Shown here in pieces: positions 17,301-26,332 of a stretch of 64,000 bases of DNA. Position numbers and translations under genes: made by a program. Source of the stretch: Actinomarina sp002308095 (lineage in GTDB: Bacteria; Actinomycetota; Acidimicrobiia; Actinomarinales; Actinomarinaceae); NCBI GenBank assembly GCA_045563135.1, contig JBJKUL010000001.1:248001-312000 (forward strand). The letters are read 5' to 3'. The notes beneath the pieces are model-generated. The model was not told the origin of the DNA. It ran no database searches and was given only the letters and a program-made list of their open reading frames with translations. Numbering within the stretch: the stretch's first letter is position 1; each line of letters opens with the position of its first letter.

Positions 17301-17788
17301 GAAGAACAGGTGAAGCATTTGACTCTAAAATTACAGTTGGTTACACATATATATTAAAGTTGATTCACTTAGTAGATGAAAAAATTCATGCTAGATCTAC
17401 TGGTCCTTACTCTATGATTACTCAGCAACCTCTAGGTGGTAAAGCTCAATTTGGTGGCCAAAGATTTGGAGAAATGGAAGTTTGGGCTTTGGAAGCATAT
17501 GGAGCAAGCTATGCTTTGCAGGAATTACTCACAATTAAATCAGACGATACTGTTGGAAGAGTTAAAGTCTATGAATCAATTGTTAAGGGAGACAACATTC
17601 CGGAACCTGGAATTCCAGAGTCATTTAAAGTACTACTTAAAGAGATGCAAAGCTTGTGTCTTAATGTAGAAATTTTGTCCGCAGGAGAAGAAATTTCAAT
17701 GAAAGAAATTAGTGATGAATATGTTAAAACTGCAGAAACACTAGGTATTGACATGTCAAGACCAGAACAAGATGAACCGGAGATATAG
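14369..17788 (+). CDS. rpoB: DNA-directed RNA polymerase beta subunit
   Basis: Core polymerase subunit, 1139 residues, the compact actinobacterial size. Two adjacent TTG codons (14366 and 14369) can start it. I chose 14369 because GAGGAGG ends at 14364, leaving 4 bases rather than 1. The rifampicin pocket near residues 400-440 reads GTSQLSQFMDQ...THRRRLSALGPGG with Asp, His and Ser all wild type, predicting rifampicin sensitivity. The C-terminal GGKAQFGGQRFGEMEVWALE is intact. rpoC follows after 5 bases. Confidence 0.97.
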   Translation: MSAVQNSRLSFAKIPKVLDIPDLLIIQKESFKWFLEEGLNDILSEISPIEDFSGRFSLEFLEHFFEEPLKSLEECKITDSTYSQPLYVRAQFLDRETGQIKQQTVFLGDFPIMTDTGSFIINGTERVIVSQLVRSPGVYFSQEIDKTSDKEIFIGKMIPGRGAWLEFDTDKRDTIGVRVDRKRRQHITAFLRALYAVDPSQWGKYKIETKEDAIDIFGDYPSIQNTIERDPDTTPEAALIDLYRKLRPGEPATVESARNLVKQMFYTAKRYDLTKVGRYKVEQKLGRDYGEKDAESYTTEVDGMLRIDDMIDSIKYVIALHAGETTITNNLGREINIRLDDIDHFGNRRIRTVGELVQNQVRVGLSRLERVVRERMTTQEPEAITPQSLINIRPIQASLKEFFGTSQLSQFMDQPNPIAALTHRRRLSALGPGGLSRERAGFEVRDVHPSHYGRMCPIETPEGPNIGLIGTLATYGRVNKFGFIETPYWKVENGVVKTNKAVYLTAAQEDEYTIAQANAPIDESGNFLNKRVLCRKTDGEVAFVSDKDIDYMDVSPKQICSVTTALIPFLEHDDANRALMGSNMQRQAVPLIKTEAPYVGTGMEENVARDSGEALISPVAGEVVGVSGDEIIVKETATNKKHTFEVRKFKRSNQATSVNQKPLVKVGIKVKPGDVLADGPSTQGGELALGKNLLVAYMPWDGYNFEDSIVISERLVKEDVLTSVHIAEHEVEARDTKLGEEEITRDIPNVAEEVLMDLDEMGIVRIGAEVTPGDYLVGKVTPKGETELTPEERLLRAIFGEKAREVRDTSLRVPHGERGKVIDVQILKRDEGADLPPGVNQKVRVYVAIQRKIQVGDKLSGRHGNKGVISKINPIEDMPFMEDGTPVDILLSPLGVPSRMNLGQILETHLGWAADQGWGEFKGKTVASNGAKPGTLISTPVFDGANEDEIHEILKNVNQNRDGNQMVDVDGKATLYDGRTGEAFDSKITVGYTYILKLIHLVDEKIHARSTGPYSMITQQPLGGKAQFGGQRFGEMEVWALEAYGASYALQELLTIKSDDTVGRVKVYESIVKGDNIPEPGIPESFKVLLKEMQSLCLNVEILSAGEEISMKEISDEYVKTAETLGIDMSRPEQDEPEI

Positions 17789-17793
17789 AGATT

Positions 17794-20700
17794 ATGGAAA
17801 AAATATTTGATGAATTAAGTATCAGTCTGGCTACATCTGACCAAATGAGAAGCTGGTCTTTTGGAGAAGTTAAAAAACCAGAAACAATTAACTACAGGAC
17901 CCTAAAGCCTGAAAAAGATGGATTGTTTGACGAAAGAATATTTGGGCCAACAAAGGATTGGGAATGTTCTTGTGGTAGATATAAAAGAATTCGTTATAGG
18001 GGTATTGTCTGCGAGAGGTGTGGAGTCGAAGTTACCAGAAGAGAGGTAAGACGTGAAAGAATGGGGCATATTGAATTAGCAGCTCCAGTTACACACATAT
18101 GGTATTTTAAGGGCGTTCCAAGTAGATTAGGTTATTTCTTAGACATGTCACCAAAAGAGCTTGAAAAAGTTATTTATTTTGCTGCATACCTTGTCGTTTC
18201 TATTGATGATAAAAAAAGAACCAAAGACTTAAGTGAGCTAGAAGAAGCTGTAGTTGCTGAGTGTGAAATTGTTGAGGAAGATCATCAAGAATGGGAAGCT
18301 AAAAGAATTAAACAAATGAATGTAGAGCTTAAAGCTATGGAGAATGGAAAAGTTCCAGAAGCTGAAGTTCAATTACGAAAAAAAGAAATTGAAAAAGAAA
18401 TCAAGCAAAAAAAAGCAAAGTCAGATGAAGAGATAAAAATTATTGAAGAGGCATTTTCGACACTAAAAACTTTAAAGCCAAAAACACTAATTGAAAATGA
18501 TACATTGTGGCGTGAAATGATTGATAAGTACGATGAGTATTTCACTGGTGGCATGGGTGCAGAAGCTGTAAGAGAACTAGTTCAACTTGTTGATTTGAAA
18601 GCAGAAATGGACAAACTAAAATCTGATTTGGATTCAAAATCTGCACAAAGAAGACAGAGAGCAATTCAGAGAATGAAAGTAATTAAGCCATTTGCAGATG
18701 GAAAAAATCCTCCAGAGGCAATGATCCTTGAAGTAATCCCCGTAATACCTCCTGAGCTTAGACCTATGGTTCAACTTGATGGTGGTCGTTTTGCTACTTC
18801 AGACTTAAATGACTTATACAGAAGACTTATTAATAGAAACAACAGATTAAAGAAATTAATTGAACTTGGAGCACCAGAGATAATAATTAGCAACGAAAAA
18901 AGAATGCTTCAAGAATCAGTAGATGCATTATTTGATAATGGTAGAAGAGGTAGAGCTGTTGCCGGAGCAGGTGGAAGAGGGCTTAAGTCTCTTTCTGATA
19001 TGCTCAAAGGAAAGCAAGGTAGATTTAGACAAAACCTATTGGGTAAAAGAGTTGATTATTCAGCACGTTCAGTTATTGTAGTGGGTCCTCATTTACAACT
19101 CCAGCAATGTGGTTTACCAAAGATGATGGCACTAGAGTTATTCAAGCCATTTGTAATGAAGAGACTTGTTGAATTAGGACTAGCTCAAAATATAAAGTCA
19201 GCCAAAAGAATGGTTGAAAGATCTAGAGCTCAGGTATGGGATGTTTTAGCTGAAGTAATTGAGGAACACCCTGTTCTTCTAAATAGAGCACCTACACTTC
19301 ACAGATTAGGAATTCAAGCATTTGAACCAATACTGGTTGAAGGTAAAGCTATACAAGTACATCCGCTTGTTTGCGAAGCTTTTAATGCAGACTTTGATGG
19401 AGATCAAATGGCAGTTCACGTACCTTTATCTGCAGAAGCACAAGCAGAAGCTAGAGTTTTGATGCTTGCAACAAATAACGTTTTATCTCCTGCTAGTGGT
19501 AATCCGATTGTCTCACCAAGTCAAGACATGGTAATTGGTCTTTATTACATAACGGAATGTTATGAAGATTTAGAAAGTGCAAAAATGGCATTTGTTGATG
19601 TTAATGAAGCAGAGCAAGCATATGAAGCTGGACACATTGGACTTCAAACACCAATAAGAATTCGCGTTGGAGAACTAGCTGGAGACCCTCAATTGCATAG
19701 TCAACTAAAGAACAGATTTAGTGAACTTACAATGGAGAACCCTGTAGATGGAAATGCGTTAATAAATACGACTCTTGGTAGAGTTTATTTCAACTCCGTT
19801 CTTCCTAAAGACTTTCCATATATTCAAGCAAAAGTTAGAAAAAATGAAATGAAAAAAATCATTTCAGAAGTCATTGAAAGATACAACAAAGCTGAGTTGA
19901 GAGAATTTTTAGACGCTATGAAAAATGTAGGATTTAAGTATGGAGCTAAAGCTGGATTAAGTGTAGCAATGACAGATGTTAAAACTCCTCCAAGTAAAAA
20001 TCAAATATTAGAAAAATATGAAAGCGAAGCGGAAAAAGTCGAAAAACTTTTTAATGATGATGTAATCACAGAAAACGAAAGAAAACAAAAGATTATTGAA
20101 ATTTGGACCGAAGCTACTGACCAAGTTCAGTACGCAATGAGTGCTGAGTTAGAATCTGATGAGTTTAATCCTGTTGATATGATGGTTAAATCCGGTGCAA
20201 GAGGAAATATGATGCAGGTAAGACAGCTTGCAGGTATGAGGGGCTTAGTAGCTAATCCAAAGGGTGATATTATTGAAAGACCTATTAAGAGTAACTTTAG
20301 AGAGGGTATGTCAGTTCTTGAGTACTTCATATCTACTCACGGTGCCAGAAAAGGTCTTGCAGATACTGCTTTGAGAACTGCTGATTCAGGATACCTCACA
20401 AGAAGGTTAGTTGACGTTGCTGCAGGTATCGTAGTTAAAGATCAAGGTGATGAAAATATTGACTGGAGAGGTACAAAGAAAACAGTCATAGAGTCAGACG
20501 GCAAGGTTAGTAGATACCTTCACTCAAAACTATTCGGAAGAGTTTTAGCTGAAGATGTTAAAAAAGATAAAAAAGTTGTTGAATTTGGAGATGGTCAAAA
20601 ATTAAGCAAAGGAACATATATTGACGCAGAAGCATTAGATGCAATCTCAAAGTCTGGTGCAGAAACTGTAAACATTCTTTCACCTTTCAACTCACAAGAC

Positions 20701-21717
20701 CCTGAGTCAATGGACCCACTTTGTTACGGATACAGCCTGGCAACAGGTAAACCAGTTGAAGTAGGAGAAGCAGTAGGAATTATATCCGCCCAGTCTATTG
20801 GAGAACCAGGTACGCAGCTTACTATGAGAACTTTCCACACTGGTGGAGTTGTAGGTTTAGATATTACTTCAGGACTTCCAAGAATTGTAGAGTTGTTCGA
20901 AGCTAGAAATCCTAAAGGTAAGTCTGTATTGTCTTCCATTCAAGGAAAAGTTAAATCTATTGATACTACTCCAGAGGGCAGCAGAATTTTAACAATACAA
21001 AATGAAAAAGAAGATATCGAGGTTGAAGTACTAAGACGACAAACTCTTGTTGTTAATCAAGGGGATAATGTAGAAGCTGGTCAAGCATTAACTGCAGGAC
21101 CAAAAGCTCCTAAGGAAGTTTTAGAAATCAATGGTGTGCGTGCATGCCAAGAATATCTCGTAGATGAGGTTCAAAAAACTTATCGTGATCAAGGAGTTGA
21201 AGTTCACGATAAACATGTTGAAATGATAGTAAGACAAATGCTAAGAAGAGTAAGAATTGTGAGTGCAAATGATTCTGACTACTTACCAAATGAACTTGTT
21301 GATTCAACATTATTTAGAAAGACTAATCAAGCATTAGTCAAAGAAGGAAAAGCTCCTGCTGAAGGAAGACCAGAGCTTATGGGTATCACCAAAGCTAGCC
21401 TTGCAACGGACTCATGGTTATCAGCAGCATCTTTCCAGGAAACTACAAGAGTGCTAACAGAAGCAGCAATGAAGAAAAGCAGTGATGCTCTGTCAGGTCT
21501 GAAAGAGAATGTGATTATCGGAACACTTATTCCTGCGGGAACAGGTTCTGAAGCATACCAAAAGCTATCACCAACACTTCCAGATGCACCAGAAGTTTCT
21601 TCATTAGGATTCATGGAAGCCACTTCAGATTCTGAAGAAGCTGAAGGGGATGCACTTCCAAATCCTGCACAATGGCTAGCTATGCTAGGCGAAGAAGGGG
21701 ACGAAGAAACAGAGTAA
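17794..21717 (+). CDS. rpoC: DNA-directed RNA polymerase beta' subunit
   Basis: Catalytic core subunit, 1307 residues, normal for Actinobacteria. The N-terminal zinc finger starts at Cys58/Cys60 (CSCGRYKRIRYRGIVCERCG). The Mg-binding catalytic NADFDGD is at residues 531-537. The second zinc site near the C-terminal third is present (region with CYGYSLATG). The C-terminus is acidic. It is cotranscribed with rpoB; a new promoter follows for rpsL. Confidence 0.97.
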   Translation: MEKIFDELSISLATSDQMRSWSFGEVKKPETINYRTLKPEKDGLFDERIFGPTKDWECSCGRYKRIRYRGIVCERCGVEVTRREVRRERMGHIELAAPVTHIWYFKGVPSRLGYFLDMSPKELEKVIYFAAYLVVSIDDKKRTKDLSELEEAVVAECEIVEEDHQEWEAKRIKQMNVELKAMENGKVPEAEVQLRKKEIEKEIKQKKAKSDEEIKIIEEAFSTLKTLKPKTLIENDTLWREMIDKYDEYFTGGMGAEAVRELVQLVDLKAEMDKLKSDLDSKSAQRRQRAIQRMKVIKPFADGKNPPEAMILEVIPVIPPELRPMVQLDGGRFATSDLNDLYRRLINRNNRLKKLIELGAPEIIISNEKRMLQESVDALFDNGRRGRAVAGAGGRGLKSLSDMLKGKQGRFRQNLLGKRVDYSARSVIVVGPHLQLQQCGLPKMMALELFKPFVMKRLVELGLAQNIKSAKRMVERSRAQVWDVLAEVIEEHPVLLNRAPTLHRLGIQAFEPILVEGKAIQVHPLVCEAFNADFDGDQMAVHVPLSAEAQAEARVLMLATNNVLSPASGNPIVSPSQDMVIGLYYITECYEDLESAKMAFVDVNEAEQAYEAGHIGLQTPIRIRVGELAGDPQLHSQLKNRFSELTMENPVDGNALINTTLGRVYFNSVLPKDFPYIQAKVRKNEMKKIISEVIERYNKAELREFLDAMKNVGFKYGAKAGLSVAMTDVKTPPSKNQILEKYESEAEKVEKLFNDDVITENERKQKIIEIWTEATDQVQYAMSAELESDEFNPVDMMVKSGARGNMMQVRQLAGMRGLVANPKGDIIERPIKSNFREGMSVLEYFISTHGARKGLADTALRTADSGYLTRRLVDVAAGIVVKDQGDENIDWRGTKKTVIESDGKVSRYLHSKLFGRVLAEDVKKDKKVVEFGDGQKLSKGTYIDAEALDAISKSGAETVNILSPFNSQDPESMDPLCYGYSLATGKPVEVGEAVGIISAQSIGEPGTQLTMRTFHTGGVVGLDITSGLPRIVELFEARNPKGKSVLSSIQGKVKSIDTTPEGSRILTIQNEKEDIEVEVLRRQTLVVNQGDNVEAGQALTAGPKAPKEVLEINGVRACQEYLVDEVQKTYRDQGVEVHDKHVEMIVRQMLRRVRIVSANDSDYLPNELVDSTLFRKTNQALVKEGKAPAEGRPELMGITKASLATDSWLSAASFQETTRVLTEAAMKKSSDALSGLKENVIIGTLIPAGTGSEAYQKLSPTLPDAPEVSSLGFMEATSDSEEAEGDALPNPAQWLAMLGEEGDEETE

Positions 21718-21735
21718 AAACTTATAAAATTTTGG

Positions 21736-21764
21736 TTGTTGTAAGTTCAAAACTCTCATATACT
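21736..21764 (+). promoter_or_regulatory. Promoter candidate for the rpsL (str) operon
   Basis: TTGTTG (21736-21741), 17-base spacer, TATACT (21759-21764) in the 90-base rpoC-rpsL gap. Initiation near 21771 leaves a leader of about 37 bases. AACTTA/TAAGTT flanking 21719-21746 could form a weak hairpin without a T-run. Confidence 0.45.
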
Positions 21765-21807
21765 TCTTTTTCGGTAAGTCAATAACACTATTTAGATTGG
21801 AAATTTA

Positions 21808-22176
21808 ATGCCTACTACGCAACAGTTAGTTAGAAAAGGACGCAAGTCCAAGGTGTCAAAAGAAAAGACACCTGGTCTAAAAGGTTCTCCTCAAAGAAGA
21901 GGGGTGTGTACCCGTGTATATACTGTCACACCTAAAAAACCTAACTCTGCTTTAAGAAAAGTTTGCAGGGTTCGACTTTCAACAGGAACTGAAGTAACTG
22001 CCTACATCCCAGGCGAAGGCCACAATCTTCAAGAGCATTCAATCGTACTTGTCAGAGGAGGAAGAGTTAAAGATCTTCCTGGTGTAAGGTATAAAGTCAT
22101 CAGGGGTGCCTTAGATACAGCTGGAGTAGCGGATAGAAAGCAAGCCAGGTCAAGGTACGGAAGTAAAAAAGGTTAG
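21808..22176 (+). CDS. rpsL: 30S ribosomal protein S12
   Basis: 122-residue decoding-centre protein. KKPNSALRKVCRVRL (the PNSA loop) and RGGRVKDLPGVRY carry the two lysines that mutate in streptomycin resistance; both are wild type. Only a weak TTGGAAA precedes the ATG. First gene of the str operon, with rpsG 2 bases behind. Confidence 0.97.
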   Translation: MPTTQQLVRKGRKSKVSKEKTPGLKGSPQRRGVCTRVYTVTPKKPNSALRKVCRVRLSTGTEVTAYIPGEGHNLQEHSIVLVRGGRVKDLPGVRYKVIRGALDTAGVADRKQARSRYGSKKG

Positions 22177-22178
22177 TT

Positions 22179-22646
22179 ATGAGAAGAGGACCATCACTTA
22201 AACGTAAACCTGAACCAGACCCTTTATTCAACAGTGTGTTGGTTTCTCAACTTACAAATCAAATTTTATTAGATGGAAGAAAAGATACAGCAAGAAACAT
22301 TGTTTACAGCGCTCTTGAGCTAGTTGAAAAACAAGCTGGTGGAGATCCATTAGCAGTTTTAAAAGAAGCATTTGAAAATGTAAAACCACAAGTTGAAACA
22401 AAATCTAGAAGAGTTGGGGGAACAAATTATCAAGTTCCTATGGAAGTCCCTCATAGAAGAAGCACAACACTAGCAATCAGATGGATGGTTGCTTCCTCTA
22501 GAAAAAGAGGAGAAAAAACTATGGCTGAAAGACTGGGTCGAGAAATTCTTGATGCAAGCAAAAATACTGGAGCCTCTGTTAAGAAGAGGGAAGATGTCCA
22601 CAAGATGGCTGAATCAAATAGAGCATTTGCTCACTATAGGTGGTAG
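22179..22646 (+). CDS. rpsG: 30S ribosomal protein S7
   Basis: 155-residue head assembly protein that nucleates the 3' domain of 16S rRNA. It begins MRRGPSLKRKPEPDPLFNS and contains VGGTNYQVPMEVPHRR, typical of S7. Normal length. The coding end provides part of the ribosome-binding region for fusA, whose ATG is 2 bases after the stop. Confidence 0.97.
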   Translation: MRRGPSLKRKPEPDPLFNSVLVSQLTNQILLDGRKDTARNIVYSALELVEKQAGGDPLAVLKEAFENVKPQVETKSRRVGGTNYQVPMEVPHRRSTTLAIRWMVASSRKRGEKTMAERLGREILDASKNTGASVKKREDVHKMAESNRAFAHYRW

Positions 22647-22648
22647 GA

Positions 22649-24739
22649 ATGTCAGATAGAGAAATAAATCTAAATCAACTTCGTAATATTGGAATCATGG
22701 CGCATATCGATGCTGGAAAAACAACTCTTACTGAAAGAATTTTATACTACACAGGAAAAACATACAAAATTGGTGAGGTTCATGATGGTGCTGCCGTTAT
22801 GGATTGGATGGAACAGGAACAAGAAAGAGGCATTACGATTACATCTGCAGCTACAACTTGTTCGTGGAACAAACACACGATCAATATTATTGACACTCCT
22901 GGACACGTAGATTTTACTGTAGAAGTTGAAAGGTCATTAAGAGTATTGGATGGTGCTGTAGCCGTGTTTGATGGTGTAGCTGGAGTAGAGCCACAGTCCG
23001 AAACAGTATGGAGGCAAGCAGACAAATATAATGTTCCAAGAATATGTTTTGTAAACAAATTGGACAGAACTGGTGCAGATTTTGATTTTGATGTACAGTC
23101 AATTGTTGAGAGACTTGAAGCAAAACCTGCCGTATTGCACATACCAATTGGTGCCGAAGAAAATTTTATAGGTGTAATTGATCTGGTTGAAATGAAAGCT
23201 CACACTTGGTCAAAAGATGATGGTTCTGAATGGGATATTAGTGAAATATCCGAAGACAAGATTGATGAAGCGAATGCTAAAAGACAAGAATTACTTGATG
23301 TTATAGCTGAAGCAGATGACGAAATTTTAGAAAAGTACCTAGGAGATGAAGAATTAACTGTTGCTGAAATTAAAAAAGCAATTAGAAAGGGTACTCTTGA
23401 AGGCCTTTTTGTTCCAGTTTTAGCTGGAAGTGCTTTTAAGAACAAAGGAGTGCAACTTTTATTAGATGCAGTAATAGACTATCTACCTTCACCCCTTGAT
23501 ATAGATCCAATTACTGGATTTAAGCCAGGAGATGAAGAAAATGAAATTACAAGAGAACACTCTGATGATGAGCCATTTTCAGCACTCGCATTCAAAGTTG
23601 TCAGCGACCCTCATGTAGGTAAGTTGACCTACTTCCGAGTATATTCCGGAACACTCAAAAAGGGAGATAAAGTAGTAAACACAACTACAGGAAAAGATGA
23701 AAGACTTGGACGCATATTAAGAATGCATTCAAACAGTAGAGAAGACATAGACTTTATATCAACAGGAGACATTGTCGCAGGTGTTGGCCTCAAAAATGCT
23801 AAAACAGGAGATACTCTTGCTGACTCATCAAGCCCAATTCAATTAGAATCAATGACTTTTCCAGAGCCTGTTATATCTGTTGCAATCGAGCCAAAGTCTA
23901 AAGCAGATGAAGAAAAACTATCAGAAGGCTTACAAAAACTTGCAGAAGAAGACCCAACATTTGTCGTTCAATCAGATGAAGAGACTGGTCAAACAATCAT
24001 CTCTGGAATGGGTGAGTTACACCTAGATATTCTTGTAGACCGACTCAAAAGAGAATTTAGAGTTGAAGCAAATATTGGTAAACCTCAAGTAGCTTATCGA
24101 GAAGCTCTTAAAAAACAAGTCAGCATTGAAGCAAAATATATACGTCAAAGCGGTGGTAGAGGACAGTATGGACATGTAGTCATGGAGCTGGAGCCAATTG
24201 ATGAGGGTTACGAGTTTGTGGATTTAATTAAAAGCGGAAGAATTCCAAAAGAGTATATACCTTCAGTAAACGCTGGAGTAGAAGCAGCTATGGAATCAGG
24301 AGTTCTAGCAGGATACCCTCTAGAAAATATTAAAGCTACGCTTCTTGATGGTAGCTACCACGATGTTGACTCATCAGAAATGGCGTTCAAAATTGCTGGA
24401 TCAATGGCACTTAAAGATGGTGCTAAAAAAGCAGGAATTAAATTATTAGAACCAGTTATGGAGGTAGAAGTAGTTACACCAGAAGATTTTATGGGAGATG
24501 TTGTCGGAGATCTATCCTCAAGAAGAGGAAAGATTGCTGAAATGGGACAAAGGGGATCTGCAAAGGTCGTCAACGCGAAAGTTCCTTTATCAGAGATGTT
24601 CGGATACGCAACTGATTTGCGTTCAAGAACTCAAGGCCGTGCAACATTTACGATGCAGTTTGATAGTTATGAAGACGTTCCCGACGCAATAACTAAGGAA
24701 ATAACTGCGAGTATTCGTGGAGTAGAGGTTGAAGTCTAA
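22649..24739 (+). CDS. fusA: Elongation factor G
   Basis: Translocation GTPase, 696 residues. G1 is AHIDAGKTTLTERIL, the switch region is ERGITITSAATT, G3 is DTPGHVDF and G4 is NKLD. Domains II-V follow, with GQYGHVVMELEP in domain IV. I took ATG 22649, with AGGTGG 5 bases upstream, over a GTG nine bases earlier that lies inside the rpsG end. Single copy here, followed by tuf. Confidence 0.97.
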   Translation: MSDREINLNQLRNIGIMAHIDAGKTTLTERILYYTGKTYKIGEVHDGAAVMDWMEQEQERGITITSAATTCSWNKHTINIIDTPGHVDFTVEVERSLRVLDGAVAVFDGVAGVEPQSETVWRQADKYNVPRICFVNKLDRTGADFDFDVQSIVERLEAKPAVLHIPIGAEENFIGVIDLVEMKAHTWSKDDGSEWDISEISEDKIDEANAKRQELLDVIAEADDEILEKYLGDEELTVAEIKKAIRKGTLEGLFVPVLAGSAFKNKGVQLLLDAVIDYLPSPLDIDPITGFKPGDEENEITREHSDDEPFSALAFKVVSDPHVGKLTYFRVYSGTLKKGDKVVNTTTGKDERLGRILRMHSNSREDIDFISTGDIVAGVGLKNAKTGDTLADSSSPIQLESMTFPEPVISVAIEPKSKADEEKLSEGLQKLAEEDPTFVVQSDEETGQTIISGMGELHLDILVDRLKREFRVEANIGKPQVAYREALKKQVSIEAKYIRQSGGRGQYGHVVMELEPIDEGYEFVDLIKSGRIPKEYIPSVNAGVEAAMESGVLAGYPLENIKATLLDGSYHDVDSSEMAFKIAGSMALKDGAKKAGIKLLEPVMEVEVVTPEDFMGDVVGDLSSRRGKIAEMGQRGSAKVVNAKVPLSEMFGYATDLRSRTQGRATFTMQFDSYEDVPDAITKEITASIRGVEVEV

Positions 24740-24754
24740 GCTTGTTTTTCAAGC
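24740..24754 (+). promoter_or_regulatory. Short hairpin in the fusA-tuf gap
   Basis: GCTTG and CAAGC enclose TTTTT directly after the fusA stop. There is no following T-run, so it is not a terminator by itself; it may be an mRNA processing or stability element. Weak evidence. Confidence 0.25.
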
Positions 24755-24781
24755 AAAGGCTTTTTAAAAAAGGAGAAAAAT

Positions 24782-25966
24782 ATGTCAAAGGAAAAATTTG
24801 ACCGCAGCAAGCCTCATGTGAACATCGGTACAATGGGCCACATTGACCATGGTAAAACCACATTGACGGCCGCAATAACAAAAGTTTTAGCTGAAGCCGG
24901 CGATGGTGATGCAACAGCTTTTGAAGATATTGATAAAGCCCCTGAAGAGAGGGAAAGAGGAATCACAATTCAGATTGCTCACGTTGAGTATGAAACTGAA
25001 AATAGACATTATGCTCACGTGGACATGCCTGGTCACGCTGATTATGTAAAGAACATGATTACCGGTGCAGCGCAGGTCGATGGTGCAATATTAGTTGTAT
25101 CTGCAGCTGATGGACCAATGCCTCAGACAAGAGAACATGTTCTTTTGGCTAGACAAGTTGGTGTGCCAGCAATAGCAGTATTCCTTAACAAAGTTGACCA
25201 AGTAGATGATGAAGAGCTACTTGACCTAGTTGAAATGGAAGTAAGAGAACTACTAACAGAATATGATTTCCCAGGAGATGATGTTCCTGTAGTAAGAGGC
25301 TCAGCACTTGCAGCACTTGAGGGTGATGAAGCTGGTGTCAAAGCTGTTCTAGATATGATGGAACAAGTTGATAGCTATATCGAAGAGCCAACAAGAGTTG
25401 TTGACAAACCATTCCTAATGCCTGTTGAGGATGTATTCTCAATCACAGGTCGAGGTACAGTTGTAACTGGAAGAATCGAACAAGGAATTGTAAACGTTAA
25501 CGAAGAAGTTGAAATTATTGGTATTAGAGATACCCAAAAATCAGTATGTACTGGTGTTGAAATGTTCAGAAAACTACTTGATGAAGGTAGAGCTGGAGAC
25601 AACGTAGGACTACTTTTGCGTGGTATTGACAAAGAAGATGTTGAAAGAGGACAGGTTATCGCAAAACCAGGTTCTATTACTCCTCATACAAAATTTGAGG
25701 GTGAAGTATATGTCTTGACAAAAGAAGAGGGTGGACGTCATAATCCATTCTTCAAAGGATACAGACCGCAGTTCTATTTTAGAACTACAGATGTAACCGG
25801 AGAAGTAAGTCTTCCGGAAGGTACCGAAATGGTAATGCCTGGAGACAATGTCTCAGTAACAGTTGAACTAATCTCTCCAATTGCGATGGAAGAAGGAGTG
25901 AAGTTTGCTATCCGTGAGGGTGGTAGGACTGTAGGAGCAGGACAAGTAACAAAAGTTATAGAGTAA
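24782..25966 (+). CDS. tuf: Elongation factor Tu
   Basis: GTPase that delivers aminoacyl-tRNA, 394 residues, normal length. G1 is GHIDHGKTT, G2 RGITI, G3 DMPGHADY and G4 NKVD. The usual Cys of DCPGH and of NKCD are Met and Val here, conservative changes that leave nucleotide contacts intact. Domain II/III landmarks such as GRGTVVTGRIEQG are present. AAAAGGAG precedes the ATG. The only tuf in the window, and an intrinsic terminator follows. Confidence 0.97.
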   Translation: MSKEKFDRSKPHVNIGTMGHIDHGKTTLTAAITKVLAEAGDGDATAFEDIDKAPEERERGITIQIAHVEYETENRHYAHVDMPGHADYVKNMITGAAQVDGAILVVSAADGPMPQTREHVLLARQVGVPAIAVFLNKVDQVDDEELLDLVEMEVRELLTEYDFPGDDVPVVRGSALAALEGDEAGVKAVLDMMEQVDSYIEEPTRVVDKPFLMPVEDVFSITGRGTVVTGRIEQGIVNVNEEVEIIGIRDTQKSVCTGVEMFRKLLDEGRAGDNVGLLLRGIDKEDVERGQVIAKPGSITPHTKFEGEVYVLTKEEGGRHNPFFKGYRPQFYFRTTDVTGEVSLPEGTEMVMPGDNVSVTVELISPIAMEEGVKFAIREGGRTVGAGQVTKVIE

Positions 25967-25975
25967 TAAAAATCA

Positions 25976-26008
25976 ACCGGGGGTAGACTACTTGCTCCCG
26001 GTTTTTTT
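25976..26008 (+). terminator. Intrinsic terminator/attenuator between tuf and the S10 operon
   Basis: ACCGGG (25976-25981) pairs with CCCGGT (25997-26002), followed by seven T (26002-26008). The next base begins the rpsJ Shine-Dalgarno GAGGA. With no promoter between it and rpsJ, S10-operon transcription must read through, so it would act as a partial terminator or regulated attenuator. Confidence 0.75.
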
Positions 26009-26017
26009 GAGGAAGAA

Positions 26018-26332
26018 ATGGCAAAGCAACAACAGCAGATAAGAATAAAGCTAAAAGCGTATGACAACTATGTTGTCGATGAGTCTGCGCGTAAAATTGC
26101 TGAAACTGTTATTAAAACACAAGCAAAAGTTAAAGGCCCTATTCCTCTTCCGACTCAGATACACAGATACTGCGTAATCAGATCGCCACATGTTGATAAA
26201 AAATCAAGAGAACATTTTGAAATGAGAATCCATAAAAGACTCATTGATATTGTAGAGCCTACACCTAAAACTGTAGATTCACTTATGAGACTTGATTTAC
26301 CAGCAGGTGTAGAAGTAGAGATCAAGCTATGA
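26018..26332 (+). CDS. rpsJ: 30S ribosomal protein S10
   Basis: 104 residues. Head protein and NusE partner in antitermination with NusB/NusG. GPIPLPTQIHRYCVIRSPHVDKKSREHFE is the conserved core. GAGGA at 26009-26013 abuts the terminator T-run. First gene of the S10 operon; its stop overlaps rplC by 4 bases. Confidence 0.97.
   Translation: MAKQQQQIRIKLKAYDNYVVDESARKIAETVIKTQAKVKGPIPLPTQIHRYCVIRSPHVDKKSREHFEMRIHKRLIDIVEPTPKTVDSLMRLDLPAGVEVEIKL

Noticed and set aside
24740..24781. Terminator between fusA and tuf
   Set aside because: GCTTG/CAAGC has its T residues in the loop and none after the stem, so it lacks an intrinsic terminator tail.
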